Positions 31,930 through 45,100 of a stretch of 64,000 nt of DNA are shown here, in pieces. The stretch is taken from the NCBI GenBank assembly GCA_944989445.1, contig CALYLW010000043.1:2108501-2172500 (forward strand), written 5' to 3'. Position 1 is the first letter of the stretch, and every line of letters begins with the position of its first letter. The notes below the pieces were generated by a model. That model ran no database searches. It saw only the letters and a program-made list of their open reading frames with translations, and was not told the DNA's origin. The position numbers were made by a program, and so were the translations under genes. The DNA is from Ampullaceana balthica (taxonomy: Eukaryota; Mollusca; Gastropoda; Lymnaeidae).

Positions 31930-33950
31930 ATCTGTTTTCCAAATGTAGGAGACGGATGGTTGTAGTGACAACCGTGGCAGACAGAAACGTTAAACGGACA
32001 GGCAATGAAACAGTGTGGTAGTGACAGGCGAATAGCTTATGAAAGCTGAATGGTTTTAGGTTTTTATGGAAAAAATAGGAATTGTAGACTGGTATACATA
32101 TACAGAAATATAAGGTAAATAGAATAGAGGCAAAGTTGATTGGGGCGGTAGAAGCACCATTTTTATGGATATGTTTATAATTTATATGGATGCAAGCAAT
32201 GCAAGGGAGCACCATCAACATCCAAAACGCTAGTAGAAATAGAAATGCAAAACTATACTCTACCTGGATAAGCGTAGACCACAACAATCTGTATGGAAGG
32301 AGCGCCTGTCATGTATATATGTGGTACCTGAACTGAAGATAAAGAGTTAGAAAGTTATATTTATGAATTTATTTGTTGATCATTTGTTATACCGTGTATG
32401 CGAGGCCGTGGCTCTACTTGTACGTGGGTGGGAGTACCAGTACCACGGTCAAAATTAACGACTGCGAGCCGCGTAGATGGACTGTTTACCAAACATTGCG
32501 AATTGGTTCGTAATTTTAATTTTTAGTTAAAGTAAATGGTTGGTTGGGTGGATGTTTTATATATGCTTGAATGAAAATATAAAGTTGCACAATGGATTGC
32601 AAGAAATATTGATCAATCACTATCAAGACTTAACATATAATTTTGAAACACTCAACACACTAGATGTACAGCACACATAAAGTCAAGACGCGGTATCAGC
32701 ATCACCACTTGACAGACTGATACATCCACGAACACATTGTATCATCGTAATCAAACAGTCTGTTGACTATTTCCAAACTGTGCCACTACACTATAATTTA
32801 AAAGGAAAAAAATCAACACGTTATAAATTACAATACACGGACTCTATTAAATCATTAGATTTAACTTTCAAATCGATTAATTAACGGTGATCACATTAAA
32901 CGGAGGCTTTCAAAAACTTTTTTTTTCTCCAGAAATTATACAAACATAACGCGGGAGATCGTTATGTTTGTAACAGAATGTGAAAATCTGAACACTGGCG
33001 ATTATGGAAAGATAAAAAGTAACAAAACTGAGACACTTTGAAATTGTCAGCTGTCTGCACCGTAAAGAAAAGACTACTTTCACTTGTTATTTTTGTATTA
33101 AAAATATGAACTCATGACGTAATCGTATGTATCACTGTGGTTCAAAACTTTCATATTACAAGTAACATCCTATCCATGGTTGTTTCATAACTTACCAGTA
33201 ACTGTAACAGCCTATCTATTTGACGCAATGATAGTATGAAGAGTTAAAAATAATAACTCACCAGTGACATTTATTTTAATAATTTTATCAACACATGTTA
33301 CGCTACTCAAAAGTAATATTACATTACCTGTCTGCATCGATTCAGAAAGTTTTAATGAAGCTTACTTAAATTCGGCTCAACAAAATACAAAGCGGTTTAA
33401 ATTTAAATGAATTAATGATTAAACAAGGTAAGATCTGCCCTTTAAGTATTTTTAAAAGCATTAATCAGAAATAATTTTTTTAAATATTAAAAAAGAAAAA
33501 CATCACGTGGAATCCAAAGGAAAGCAAGCGGGAGAAACGGACCAATAGTTAGACAACGATTTATGAGAACAATACGGAATGGAGAAGGTGCGTTATAAGT
33601 GAAAGAAAGCAAGACATTCATAACACATGGTGTCAATATCCCATAGACATTGTTAAAATTTCTTTCTAATTAGTCCGTTACATTCTCACTTCTCTTGTTT
33701 GTTTAATAGTGAACAATCAAATATAAACCTTGGTGATATTATTTAACAAACAGTGAGATGGAATCGTCATGAAAGTTTTGAGAAGGAATTCAAATTAATG
33801 TTTTAAAAAATGATGAACACCTTTTTTTTGTAAGAAATAAATTGCAATTTTACTTAAAAGTCACCTTTTTTTTAAAAGCATAATAATGATAGTTTTTTTT
33901 TGAATCTGTTTGCAGTTACATTTGTGTGCATCTGGCTATAAATAACTAGT
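31930..33950. other. No gene seen
   Basis: Mostly AT-rich unique-looking DNA. A minus-strand open frame (31907-32287) is hydrophobic but overlaps the MITE end and has no splice or family support. Confidence 0.5.
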
Positions 33951-34340
33951 TGACTGTGCACATATCAGGCTCACATGAGTTGACTGTGCACATATCAGGC
34001 TCACATGAGTTGACTGTGGACATATCAGGCTCACATGAGTTGACTGTGCACATATCAGGCTCACATGAGTTGACTGTGCACATATCAGGCTCACATGAGT
34101 TGACTGTGGACATATCAGGCTCACATGAGTTGACTGTGCACATATCAGGCTCACATGAGTTGACTGTGCACATATCAGGCTCACATGAGTTGACTGTGCA
34201 CATATCAGGCTCACATGAGTTGACTGTGCACATATCAGGCTCACATGAGTTGACTGTGGACATGTCAGGCTCACATGAGTTTACTGTGCACATATCAGGC
34301 TCACATGAGTTGACTGTGCACATATCAGGCTCAGATGAGT
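33951..34340. repeat. 30-bp minisatellite, 13 copies
   Basis: Thirteen head-to-tail 30-bp units follow the pattern TGACTGTGCACATATCAGGC plus TCACATGAGT. Units 3, 6 and 11 carry GGA instead of GCA. Units 11-13 have extra single changes. Because 30 is divisible by three and the unit has no stop in several frames, long open frames appear on both strands. They are a by-product of the repeat. Confidence 0.97.
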
Positions 34341-34626
34341 GTTTCTTTTTGTTTTGTATCATTTATGCACCTGTATATGAACATACAATTTTAAACCACA
34401 CTCCCTTTAGTCTAATAATTCTTCACAAATCCAAATATAGGATAAATAAATGCACAGTTAAAAAAAACATATTAAAATGATTACATTGTTATAACAAATT
34501 ACTGAGAAACCACTGGATATAACTATAACACATGTAAAAAAAATAAAACAAAGAGATTTTTTAAATTGTATCTGTAAGTAATGTAGGTTACAGATTTATT
34601 GTTTAGTTTTAGCATGTAATTCTTAT

Positions 34627-34822
34627 AACCCCCTTTCTAGTCCATGACGGACTATGGGGCAAGTGACGTAGCTTTCACAAGTTTTATTTAGCCACCACTA
34701 ACGAGCAAGGGATTGTGTGGCTAGCACAACGCCCCGGGGGGCCTTACCAGCACCGAGAATAGAACCCGTGACTCTTCTGCCCCGGTTCGGCAGTCTACTA
34801 CCGCTAGACCACCGCGGCCCGG
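34627..34822 (-). mobile_element. tRNA-derived SINE, second family, copy B
   Basis: This 196-bp copy reads on the minus strand from GGTGGTCTAGCGGTAGTAGA (A-box-like) and GGGTTCTATTCTCGG (B-box-like) to a tail ending ...TAGAAAGGGGGTT. TGTAATTCTTAT is repeated exactly at 34615-34626 and 34823-34834, a 12-bp target duplication. It matches 17205-17410. Confidence 0.9.
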
Positions 34823-35239
34823 TGTAATTCTTATGACATTAAAAATTGTGCTCATTGTTGCTACTACCGAAAGAAAGTAACATGAAATTTCAAGGGAGAA
34901 AGAAAGATAATGTCTTAGCAATTTTTGTCAAAATAATCATTGATTTTTAATCATCTGTAATAACTAGTTATTAATTTATAATTAATGCAGCAATTAATTA
35001 ATAATTTTCAATTTTGGAATTTCTGTGCTTGCTCTGTCATACTAACACATGATTATTTTAAAATGTGTAAAAGTAATACTGCAGTAACACTGTAGTAGTA
35101 GTAGTAGGAGACAATGCTTACTCTCAGTCTCATATAAGAGCACTATTTAATTTGAGAGTTACTGTATATATATTATATTTCTTATGTACAACAATTAACA
35201 AAACTCTTCTACTTTTTTTAAAGAGTTTCAAATTATTTT

Positions 35240-35886
35240 AGTGGCAGCTAGGTGACCACAGGTCTATCTCTATGGCATCCGTCCATCCTCATGGGATGAT
35301 GGCGTGTCCTCCTGCTCCTCCACCCCCCTTCCCCTTTTCTCCTCGCTCCTGGCTGTAAGGGAAGCTTTCGCGACTTGAATGCCCTCGCGCACTTTTGCCT
35401 GCCAGGAGGTGCGCTCCACAGCAATGGTCTCCCACGTTTTATGGTCAATCTGCGCCAGAGTAATGTCTTCTTGCAGACATCCTTGAAGCGTAAGCAGGGG
35501 CGTCCTCTCTTCCGCATACCAGTTGCCAGCTCGCCGTAAAGCAAGGCTCTTGGAATGTGCTCCTGGCTCATCCTGCGGACATGTCCCAACCACCGCAGGC
35601 GCCTCTCACTCAGGATTGAGTGCATGCTCAGCATATGACTCCTTCTGAGTACCTCGACATTCGTAATCTTATCCTGCCACTTGATGTGCAGAATCCTGCG
35701 CAAGCATCGTAAGTGGAAGCTGTTGAGTTGCTTTGTTTGTTTGGCATAGGTCGTCCAGCACTCGCTGCTATAGAGGAGTGTGCTAAGCACGCAGGCCTGG
35801 TACACAGTGATTTTCGTCCTATCAGTAAGCTGATGTGGTGATGTTAAAATAATATAGAAACAAAAAGTCAATGTCCAGAACAACAA
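35240..35886 (-). mobile_element. Non-LTR retrotransposon ORF2 C-terminal fragment, frameshifted
   Basis: Minus-strand reading gives TVYQACVLSTLLYSSECWTT, RCLRRILHIKWQDKITNVEV, RRLRWLGHVRRMSQ and ALLYGELATGMRKRGRPCLR. A frame break near 35480 moves the continuation (EDITLAQIDHKTWETIAVER) into another frame. It is the same kind of C-terminal region as 5790-6253 but a different family. The reverse-transcriptase core is absent. Confidence 0.75.
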
Positions 35887-38495
35887 GGTTTCACCCTCTC
35901 AAGAGTGCTAGAAGTCAATCCTTCTTCCATAGAGCTAGTGGGATTTGTGTGCACGTGTCAAATGTGGGGCAATGAAGATCAAGTCCAAAACAAAGAAAAA
36001 TGTATACAAAAAACTATGAATTAAAATTTAAAAAAAAATCTCAGCAAAAATGTGCACCCTTACCTAATCTAAAAAAATATTTAAATTTGATAATAATGAT
36101 TAAAATCTAAGCTAAAAGTATACAAGTTTAACCATTGTAAATAAAAGTCAAACAAAATTTCCCTTCAAGAAACTTATGTCAGGTCTAGAGAGTTTTTTTT
36201 AAACGGGTGTGTGTAAAGTGTTAACTATGGTCCACCTTGTAAATCTTTTATTATTTATTTTTTCATGGGGAAACATGGGCATTAGATGCCAGATGTTGCA
36301 TCCGGTCACATTGAAATAATTAAATTTGTTTTTTGTTCTGTAAGTTTTATTACAATACTAGCACAGAAGTTAAGGTCATTGTCCAGTTTGTTTATGAGAA
36401 TAATCTAAATTTTATAATTCTTCATAATACATGTAGAATTATTATGTATTGAAGCTTAAAAATACCAGTGCCACTATTGAAAAATAAAAAGAACACAATT
36501 TGGGATCAGAAATATATTTTTATAAATGTCCTAATAATAACACAGAGTACATAACTTAATTTCATTTTAACACACTACAGTAAAATCATGTAATGATAAT
36601 GTAGGGAAAAGGAAAGAAGGAAGAAAAGAAAAAAAAGAAAGTGCAGTGGAATTGAATGTTCTAATTATTGGTCAATAAATTTAAATATTAGCAATAGCTC
36701 ATTAAGCTGGCTTTCTCAGACATCTCAAGATATCAAACATTTACTACATACTAAATTTACTACATACGCAGTCATCATATAACATATTTTTTTTGGTCAA
36801 GATTGAGAGAATTATCAAGCATGTGCAGAAATGTTCACAGCTATCATCCTTGTATCAATACTGCTGTTTCTGCACTTGTTTTACTAAAGAATTAACCCTC
36901 ACATAAGGCATTATGGATAATTGAACATTATAAGAGACTAGTTTAAGTATAAATAAGAAACATTGAATTAGACTTGTCAAAAACATTAGTGTTATTTATT
37001 TATCCTGACAATAAATGTACAAATGATTTATGGTAATATGCACTGATGATTTAAAAGAGAAAACAGGTTAAAAAAATAATATTGTAAATTACATGCAATC
37101 TAAACAGTGCATCACTTCATAGCCAAGGACATTAGAAATTACTGACAAAAAAAAACAAATGTTAATGGCATATTAAGAATCCTAATAGTTCTAAAGTTTA
37201 TAATCTACTTTTATAGCTATATTTTTTCTATTGATGAAAAAAAAAGCAAAGTCAGAATTAGAGTGAGTTCTTGCTCAATGCATAAAAATGTTCTGTAACC
37301 TATGGTGGATCAGTATGATAAATGAGTATCCAACTTTCATTTGGTACAGACATTTATAAAATTTATAAGGATAACAATTGCAGTCAAAACAATCATTTGC
37401 AGTGTACAATTTCATTTCTTTAAAATATAATATAAATATAAAGAGATAAATATGTGACAAGCTCATCATATTGATTTTAAGAACATAAACTATTTACTTA
37501 AATGTGTAAGTATAATATCGGTTATTTATTCCACATTGATAAAAAAAAAGAGAACAGAAATGCATTAAAGTCAAAGAAAAACAGTTAAGTGATTAAATTT
37601 TCAACTCAAGAACACAATTTAGAGCAAAGTATAATTATTTACAATAGAAAAAAATCGTTAAAAATGGGAAAGAGATCTACCAGAATTTCCATTAAATTGA
37701 ATAACTTAAGCTAAAACAATTCAGTGCTTTTCAGCTTTATGCAAGACAATATTTGCTAAAGATTGATTGTGCCATAATTGACTTTAAATAAATGAAAGAG
37801 AATAATCATTTATTGGGATAGCAAGCTTAATTTATCTTTATGTATTCAGAAACTTTTTTTTTAATGTCAAAAATTTCAAAGTTGGTGAAACTTTGACACG
37901 GGGAAGAAGAAAAAAAGCAAGCTTCAGCATTAAAGAACTATTAAAAAAATATTTGAAATTACTAAGTGTCAGGCCTTACCAGGGTTATATTTTTTTTAAT
38001 ACTACTAAGCCGAGTAAAGGGCCTTTGATGTCACCACGGACGATGCAGACAAGTGCTGCTAATTTTGTGACATTCTCTCATGGATTCTGAAAACTTAATA
38101 CTTAATGAAAAAATATCTTGCCACTGCTAATGGAAAGTTTAACTTTTTTTTTAGCACCTAACCGATCCTCAAAAATTAGCTGTCTTAACCTAATATTAAT
38201 GTGTTACTGGTATATACTATGATATATACTGTCATTATTAATTACACCAAGGTTACGAATTACTTCACCTGCTTAAATGTTTGTACAAAACAAATGGCAT
38301 GTACAAAACAAATGGCATAACTTGATAGAAATTCCGTAGGGAATTAAAATTTATTTTATTAAAATATCAACATATCTTAGATAAGAGAACTTGCATTAAA
38401 TGGGAATGAACCAATAACAAATTAATCAACATTTTTTAAATATGAGCATAAAAAAATAAAATTAAAATTGAATTTAAAAAAAACAAAAAACAACA
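35887..38495. other. AT-rich stretch; part may be the zinc-finger gene's 3' UTR
   Basis: No exon or known repeat recognised. Because the zinc-finger CDS on the minus strand ends at 38496, the adjoining sequence should include its 3' UTR. The poly(A) site cannot be placed confidently. Confidence 0.4.
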
Positions 38496-41447
38496 TTACA
38501 AAAGTATAATGTCATAAGCAACTTCAACTGGCCCTTCACTTCTGTTAGTGTTAGTCACATGAAATATATCATCCTCTGTTGCTGTTGATACAACAACAAT
38601 CTCATGGGTTTTCATGTGTTTCTTTAGGCGCTCTTCAGAAATACAAGTTGTTTCACAAAATGAGCACCGGAACAATTTATCTCTGTCTGTGTGCTTGCGG
38701 AGATGACCCTCTAAATGATGCTGTCGCTTAAATGCAGCAGGGCATACGGTACACTTGAATGGCTTGTTGCTTGAATGACGAAGCAGGTGAACATTAAGAA
38801 GACTTCTTGTAGTACCAGCATAGTCACAGTATTCACATTTGTAAGGTCGATCATTAGTATGTTTTCTCACATGAATTGTCAGATGACTTTTTGTGGTGAA
38901 TCCCTCACCACAGGTACCACACATGTATGGTTTTTCACCCTTGTGGTAACGCTCGTGGGCTATAAGTGTGCCTTGCTGACTAAATGCTTTTGCACAGAAG
39001 GAACATTTGTAAGGTTTCTCACCTGTATGGCGACGATAGTGGACTTTAAGTGAATTTGGATTCACAAATCTCTCCCCACATAACTCGCACACATGAGTTT
39101 TCTCTCCTCTGTGGGCACGTAGGTGATAATCTAAGCCTCGTTTTTCAACAAAAGATTTTGGACAAAGTGGACACTGGAACTGCAGCTCTTTATTGTGAAG
39201 TTTAGTGTGGTCATCTAAACCTTTCTTGATGCGAAATCCTTTACCACACACGTTGCAGACATGTGGCTTCTCTCCAGTGTGTATACTGCTGTGCTTAATC
39301 AACCCCCATTTATCAACAAATGATTTGTTACAAACAGTGCATCTATGAGCGTCGGGAAAGTTATGAAGGGTCATATGCTTAGTTAAGCTTTGTTCTCTTA
39401 GAAAATTCTTACCACAATGGAGGCAGGTAAAAGGCTTGACACCTTGATGAGATAGCATATGGCTCTCTAAAGCTCTTCTCTCCAAGTACATCTTGGGACA
39501 TTCGCTGCAACGGAACATTTTGCTTGGATTATGACGTCTCCTGTGGTTGATTAAACCTTGGGGAATTCTAAAAGACTTGCCACACACCTTACACACATGA
39601 GGTCTTTCCCCGGTATGAATGGTGCGATGATTCCTCAGAAGAGATGGGGTTACAAACTGTTTGTCGCACATGTCACATGCATACTTTACTGAACGATCAT
39701 GAATTTTTTTATGATTGTTGAATCCCTTTTCCCGTATGAAACCTTTACCACAGACATCACAAAAGAAAAATTTAATGCCTCTGTGTCTATCCATGTGCTT
39801 CTCCAGCTGTCTGGTGTCCAAGAAAGTTTTAGGGCATTTATCACACTTGAACTGAGCATCGGGGTTGTGTTTCTTGATGTGATAATCCAACCCTGTCTTT
39901 AGGCGGTAACGTTTTCCACAGTAAGGACAGCAGTGGTTTCTCTCCCCTGTATGGATTGTTTCATGAACTCTAAGGTTGTATATGCTAACAAAGGCTTTAG
40001 GGCAGCTCTTGCACTGAAAGGGCCGATCATTGGCATGTATCTTTTCATGGGTTTGGAGATTACGAAGGCTTGCAAAGGTCTTGCCACAATGAGAGCATGT
40101 TTCACGATTAGCTACGTGGTGAGAAATATGTTTCACCACACCGAGATAATCCATGAAATACTTCCCACATAAGTCACAGGAGTATTTTTTATTTAAAGTG
40201 AGGTGACCATGCATTTCTTTATGCTTTTTCAGACCAAGTAGGTGAGCAAATCTTTTGCCACACTCTTGGCATTTGTATTTCCGTTGTCCAGTGTGTCCTC
40301 GGTAATGAAGCTTAAGGTTTAAGTAGGCTGTAAACGAGCGGCCGCATTTATCACACATAAAGGGTCTGCCCTCTGTTGCATTTACATTCTCTTCATGTGT
40401 TTCCCAGTGATTCTGTAGATCCGTCACACTTTCAAAGGAAGTAGATTTACATGTAGAGCATTGATATGGGGGTAAGGCATAGACAAGATCCCCTTCAATA
40501 TCTTCAAATTCTTCTTCTTCCTCTTCCCCCTCCTCTATCTCATCTTTCTGTAATTCCCAATACTGGATCTCTCCTTCTTCAATTTGTTCAGAATCCTCTG
40601 AAGGAGGCTCGGGCTTAATGGATTTCATTAGAATGCTGCTAATATCTAAAAACTTTGGTGTAATTTTCACACTTCGTGAACTTCTTCTTCGACCTGGTGT
40701 ATTGCGTTGACCAATAGAACTATCCTTGGTAGACATCTGAGCACTCGCTGAACGTTTTGAATTATTATTTAAATTTTGAAGGGGTGCCTTGGTATTTATA
40801 GGTGTTTTGAAAGTCTTTTCTTCAGCTGAGTTGGGTGAAGGTTTTGTCGTTTCGTTGAGCAGCTTGTTACTCTCCAACTTTGGTGTGGGTATTTGTAAGT
40901 GATGGCTTTGATGTGCAAATTTATTACTATTATCAAATACACTTGCAACAGTTACCACTGACCCAGGAGCTGAAGCGGAAGTAGATCCTTGAATCTGGGA
41001 ATTAAAGTCATCATCAGTGTACTGTACTAGAGTACCTTCAACAGATTCCTCTCCTTCTTCAGTTTCAATTTTTATTGTGACACTACCATCCACATGAAAA
41101 TCAGGAATAGAATCAACATGCTGCAAGTGAACTTCAGCTATGGCATTCATAATGTCATAGGTAGTCTCAGTTTTTTTGAATTGTTCATACATGACAATGA
41201 CTTTTGGAAGAGACAGCTCCTCAAGTTTCCATAGTATGTAATTTAATTTAACAATATCTCCACCCAAGAGACCACAATTTTTAAAAAGCTCCTTTGCAGA
41301 TTCACCTCCAGTGTCAAATAGTAAGGATGTACCAGCATTTTTTAAAGCTATTTCATTGGCAGTTCCCATTTGAGAAAACACAACTTTAGAATTTTGAAAC
41401 GTATCATAAAACAATCGCCAAGTTGATAGGCACACATTTTCATCCAT
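38496..41447 (-). CDS. C2H2 zinc-finger protein with 22 fingers
   Basis: One coding exon encodes about 983 residues. I chose the ATG at 41447 (MDENVCLSTWRLFYDTFQ). A reading extended upstream would need a non-ATG start and enters sequence just after a 5' UTR acceptor (TTTGCTTTTTCAG) at about 41571. The N-terminal 120 residues form a conserved-looking region that I cannot assign to ZAD, KRAB or BTB. A linker has a basic patch (GRRRSSRSVK, about 252), a SUMO-type IKPEP (about 277) and an acidic run (about 284-320). Twenty-two C2H2 fingers follow from about 328 to 950, starting YQCSTCKSTSFESVTDLQNH. Several have TGEKP/TGERP-like linkers and others longer, atypical ones. It is probably a nuclear sequence-specific DNA-binding regulator; target unknown. 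Confidence 0.9.
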   Translation of the reverse strand: MDENVCLSTWRLFYDTFQNSKVVFSQMGTANEIALKNAGTSLLFDTGGESAKELFKNCGLLGGDIVKLNYILWKLEELSLPKVIVMYEQFKKTETTYDIMNAIAEVHLQHVDSIPDFHVDGSVTIKIETEEGEESVEGTLVQYTDDDFNSQIQGSTSASAPGSVVTVASVFDNSNKFAHQSHHLQIPTPKLESNKLLNETTKPSPNSAEEKTFKTPINTKAPLQNLNNNSKRSASAQMSTKDSSIGQRNTPGRRRSSRSVKITPKFLDISSILMKSIKPEPPSEDSEQIEEGEIQYWELQKDEIEEGEEEEEEFEDIEGDLVYALPPYQCSTCKSTSFESVTDLQNHWETHEENVNATEGRPFMCDKCGRSFTAYLNLKLHYRGHTGQRKYKCQECGKRFAHLLGLKKHKEMHGHLTLNKKYSCDLCGKYFMDYLGVVKHISHHVANRETCSHCGKTFASLRNLQTHEKIHANDRPFQCKSCPKAFVSIYNLRVHETIHTGERNHCCPYCGKRYRLKTGLDYHIKKHNPDAQFKCDKCPKTFLDTRQLEKHMDRHRGIKFFFCDVCGKGFIREKGFNNHKKIHDRSVKYACDMCDKQFVTPSLLRNHRTIHTGERPHVCKVCGKSFRIPQGLINHRRRHNPSKMFRCSECPKMYLERRALESHMLSHQGVKPFTCLHCGKNFLREQSLTKHMTLHNFPDAHRCTVCNKSFVDKWGLIKHSSIHTGEKPHVCNVCGKGFRIKKGLDDHTKLHNKELQFQCPLCPKSFVEKRGLDYHLRAHRGEKTHVCELCGERFVNPNSLKVHYRRHTGEKPYKCSFCAKAFSQQGTLIAHERYHKGEKPYMCGTCGEGFTTKSHLTIHVRKHTNDRPYKCEYCDYAGTTRSLLNVHLLRHSSNKPFKCTVCPAAFKRQHHLEGHLRKHTDRDKLFRCSFCETTCISEERLKKHMKTHEIVVVSTATEDDIFHVTNTNRSEGPVEVAYDIILL

Positions 41448-41570
41448 TTTTATAGCTTTAACAAAAATTAGGTTGGAAAAAAATGCTTTAATAACTTTCC
41501 AGGTGAATAAGAACTTTAGGCTGAAGTTAAGGAAATGGCTCTCTGATCTTGGTGGCAATCAGTTGTCAAT

Positions 41571-42094
41571 CTGAAAAAGCAAATTAGAAATGTGTTAGTC
41601 TGCACCTATCTTTTTAATTTAATTCATACTTTGTTTTTTTAAAAAATGATTCAACATGTATATTATGCTGCTTTTATTGGAAGCATGACAGTTTTACAAA
41701 GTATTTTATCCATTATTTTTTGTTGCAAACATGTATATTTTATTTAAAGCCTCTTGTTGTAAAAACATGTCACCCGATTTGTATTTCTAAAGCATGTTGA
41801 TCGCATCATCAAACAAATCGCCTGTTAACATTAAAATATTTGAGGATACTGCTTTAAAATGATCTTATATGCAATTAATTCAATAACATACTAAATTTAT
41901 GTGTCTAAACCCTGCAGAGTTGATAATATAAAATACCACAATGAGCCATTAGCAGACTGGTTGCGCAATGCCCGTCAACTAAGCGAATTCAACAAACAAA
42001 GATATTGTGAGCCAACTAAAGAGTGAATAGTGATTTATTTTTTTTTAAAAGGACATGCATTGCTGGACGTGTAAATGATAAAAAATTGCTGGCT
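41571..42094. other. Upstream of the zinc-finger exon: intron or 5' region
   Basis: On the minus strand the boundary at 41570/41571 reads GCTTTTTCAG/ATTGACAACT, a good splice acceptor, so the sequence to the right is probably a 5' UTR intron. No upstream exon was identified. Confidence 0.5.
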
Positions 42095-42104
42095 ATAGAC
42101 ATTG

Positions 42105-45100
42105 AACTCCGCCAAGGCCGGTCCCAAGCCCGGGTGCAAAAGGAGGAGGGTTGGCGTGAGGCCAGCGACCTCACCCGTAAAAACAAATTGCTACAGAAAC
42201 GTCAACAAGAAAAAACAAACAAATTTCAGTCCTGAGAAGAGAGGACTCTTCTTCTCCAAGAAGAGCTATGAAGCCTTGTGGCCAAACCCAGGCTATACTG
42301 GAAGCCTCAAAGCCGAAGACCCTCCTTTCTAAGGAAACAAATATAGGCACGTGGAACGTCAGAACCATGTATGAAGCAGGGAAAGCAGCGCAGGTGGCAG
42401 CAGAAATGAGATCCTACAAACTTACACTGCTTGGTATCTGCGAAACAAGATGGATACAAGCTGGGCAAATAACTTTGGCCTCTGGAGAAATGCTAATGTA
42501 CTCGGGGCATGAGGAGGAAGATGCTCCGCACACGCAAGGAGTCGCTTTGATGCTGTCAAGGAAGGCACAGGAAGCATTGATTGGATGGGAAGCACATGGA
42601 CCAAGGATAATAACAGCAACCTTCCGAACCAAGAAAAAGAAAATAAAGATGAACATAATACAGTGTTATGCACCCACCAACGACAGCGAAGAAGAAGAGA
42701 AAGAAACATTCTACAATAGACTACAAGCACTAATGGAAAAATTCCCAAATAGAGACCTGAACATCCTAATGGGAGACCTTAACGCCAAAATTGGAAAAGA
42801 CAACAGTGGGTATGAGGAAACCATGGGACGCCACGGTATAGGAGAGAGAAATGAGAACGGAGAAAGACTAGCGGACTTCTGCGCAACAAACGAGCTTGTT
42901 ATTGGTGGAAGCGAATTTCAACATAAAAACATTCACAAGATAACATGGGTATCCCCAGACAACAAAACGCAAAACCAAATAGACCACATATGCATTAGCA
43001 AAAAATTTAGAAAGTCTCTACAAGATGTACGAGCAAAAAGAGGAGCAGATGTAGCATCCGATCACCATCTGGTCTGTGCAAGACTTAAATTAAAGCTAAA
43101 GAAAGACTGGGAACAGCCAACTGCGAAGCGAACCAAATTCAATGTAGCACTTCTGGCAAATGATCAGAAAAGGGAAGAATTTAGTGCCACCTTGAGGAAT
43201 AAGTTCCAAGTGCTAGAAGATCAAACAGAAGACCAAACAGAAGATGACCAAGTAGAACATATGTGGCAAAGTATAAAGACGTCTGTAACATCCACCTGCC
43301 TAGAAGTCTTAGGATCAGTGAAACAGAAACAAAAAGACTGGCTCTCAATAAACACACTGCAAAAAATAAAAGAGAGAAAAGAAATGAAAAATATAGTTAA
43401 CAGCAGCCGCACCAGGGCTGAGAAAACGAAAGCGCAAGAGAGATATAAAGAAGTAAACCAAAAGGTAAAAAACAGCATTAAAAAAGATAAAAATGCCCAC
43501 ATAGATGGCCTAGCATCCAAAGCAGAAGAAGCAGCCAGGAAGGGCAACTTGAAAGAGCTCTACGACATAACAAGAAAACTGTCAGGGAGATACAAAAGGC
43601 CGGAGAGACCTGTCAAAGATAGAGAAGGGAGATCTATAACAGAAAAGAAAGAGCAACAAAAAAGATGGATGGAATACTTTAAGGAACTATTAAACAGGCC
43701 CCCACCCACAGACACGCCAGACATACAACCAGCAAATGAAGACCTACAAATAGAAGAAGGCGCACCAAATAAGGAAGAAATAGCCCTGGCCATCAAGCAG
43801 CTCAAACTAGGGAAATCACCGGGACCGGACAACATCACAGCAGAGATGATGAGAGCGGACATAAACACAATAGTCAACATGCTGCACCCTCTGTTTGAGA
43901 AGATATGGGAAGAAGAGAGAGTCCCAAAAGATTGGAAAGAAGGATACCTCATCAAGATCCCAAAGAAAGGGGATCTCAGCAACTGTGCAAATTACAGAGG
44001 AATTACACTGCTATCTGTACCAGGAAAGGTTTTTAACAGAATTATTTTGAACAGAATGAAAGACAAGGTCGACATGCAGCTACGAGATCAACAGGCCGGC
44101 TTCCGCCAAAACAGATCCTGCACAGATCAAATAGCAACACTGAGAATCATCGTAGAACAGTCCATCGAATGGAACTCCTCTCTATATATAAATTTTATAG
44201 ACTATGAAAAGGCCTTTGATAGCCTGGACAGACAAACCTTGTGGAAACTTCTCCGACACTATGGAGTACCAGGGAAACTAGTGAGGATCATTCAGAGCTC
44301 TTATGAAGAAATGACATGCAGGGTGGTCCACGAAGGTAGACTCACAGACTCCTTTACAGTCGAAACAGGAGTCAGACAAGGATGCCTCTTGTCCCCTTTA
44401 CTATTCATCCTTGCCATTGACTGGATAATGGAAAAATCCACAGACAAAAAGAGGAATGGGATACAGTGGACACTCTGGGAACAATTGAATGATTTAGACT
44501 TCGCGGACGACATTGCACTTCTGTCCCACAACCAGCAACAAATGCAGGAAAAGACAAAAGACGTAGCCACCTTTTCGGCACAGCTTGGCCTCAACATAAA
44601 TAAAAGTAAAACAAAAATCATGAAGATAAATCCATCCAACCATGAGCATGTCCATCTGGCAGGAAAGGCACTGGAAGAAGTGGAGTCCTTCACATACCTA
44701 GGCAGCACCATAGACATAAATGGCGGATCCGATGCAGATGTAAGGGCTAGGATTGGAAAAGCTAGATCAGCATTTGTATTATTAAAGAAAATATGGGAGT
44801 CGAAGGAGTTGAAACTGCAGACCAAAGTCAAAATCTTTAATACAAATGTCAAAACAGTCCTCCTATATGGTGCAGAAACTTGGAAAACAACAGCGAGCCT
44901 TACGCAGAAAGTGCAGACATTCATAAACACATGCCTTCGAAAGATCCTGAAAATCAAATGGCCAAATACTATAAATAACAAAGAGTTACTAGAAAGGACA
45001 CACCAGGTGCCTATTGATGAAGACATCATAAAAAAGAGGTGGAGATGGATAGGACATACGCTCCGAAAACCCCCAGGTAGCACCACCAGACAATGCCTAA

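Noticed and set aside
31907..32287. Minus-strand hydrophobic open frame of about 126 codons
   Set aside because: Runs into a MITE end, has no family pattern and no splice borders. Hydrophobicity follows from purine-rich composition on the plus strand.
33946..34480. Long open frames over the 30-bp repeat (both strands), and a CRISPR-like appearance
   Set aside because: Units are contiguous without spacers, and open frames arise because the period is divisible by three. No start context or splice support.
41448..41558. 37-residue N-terminal extension of the zinc-finger protein
   Set aside because: Needs a non-ATG start and lies just after a splice acceptor. MDENVC at 41447 is the first ATG and reads well.
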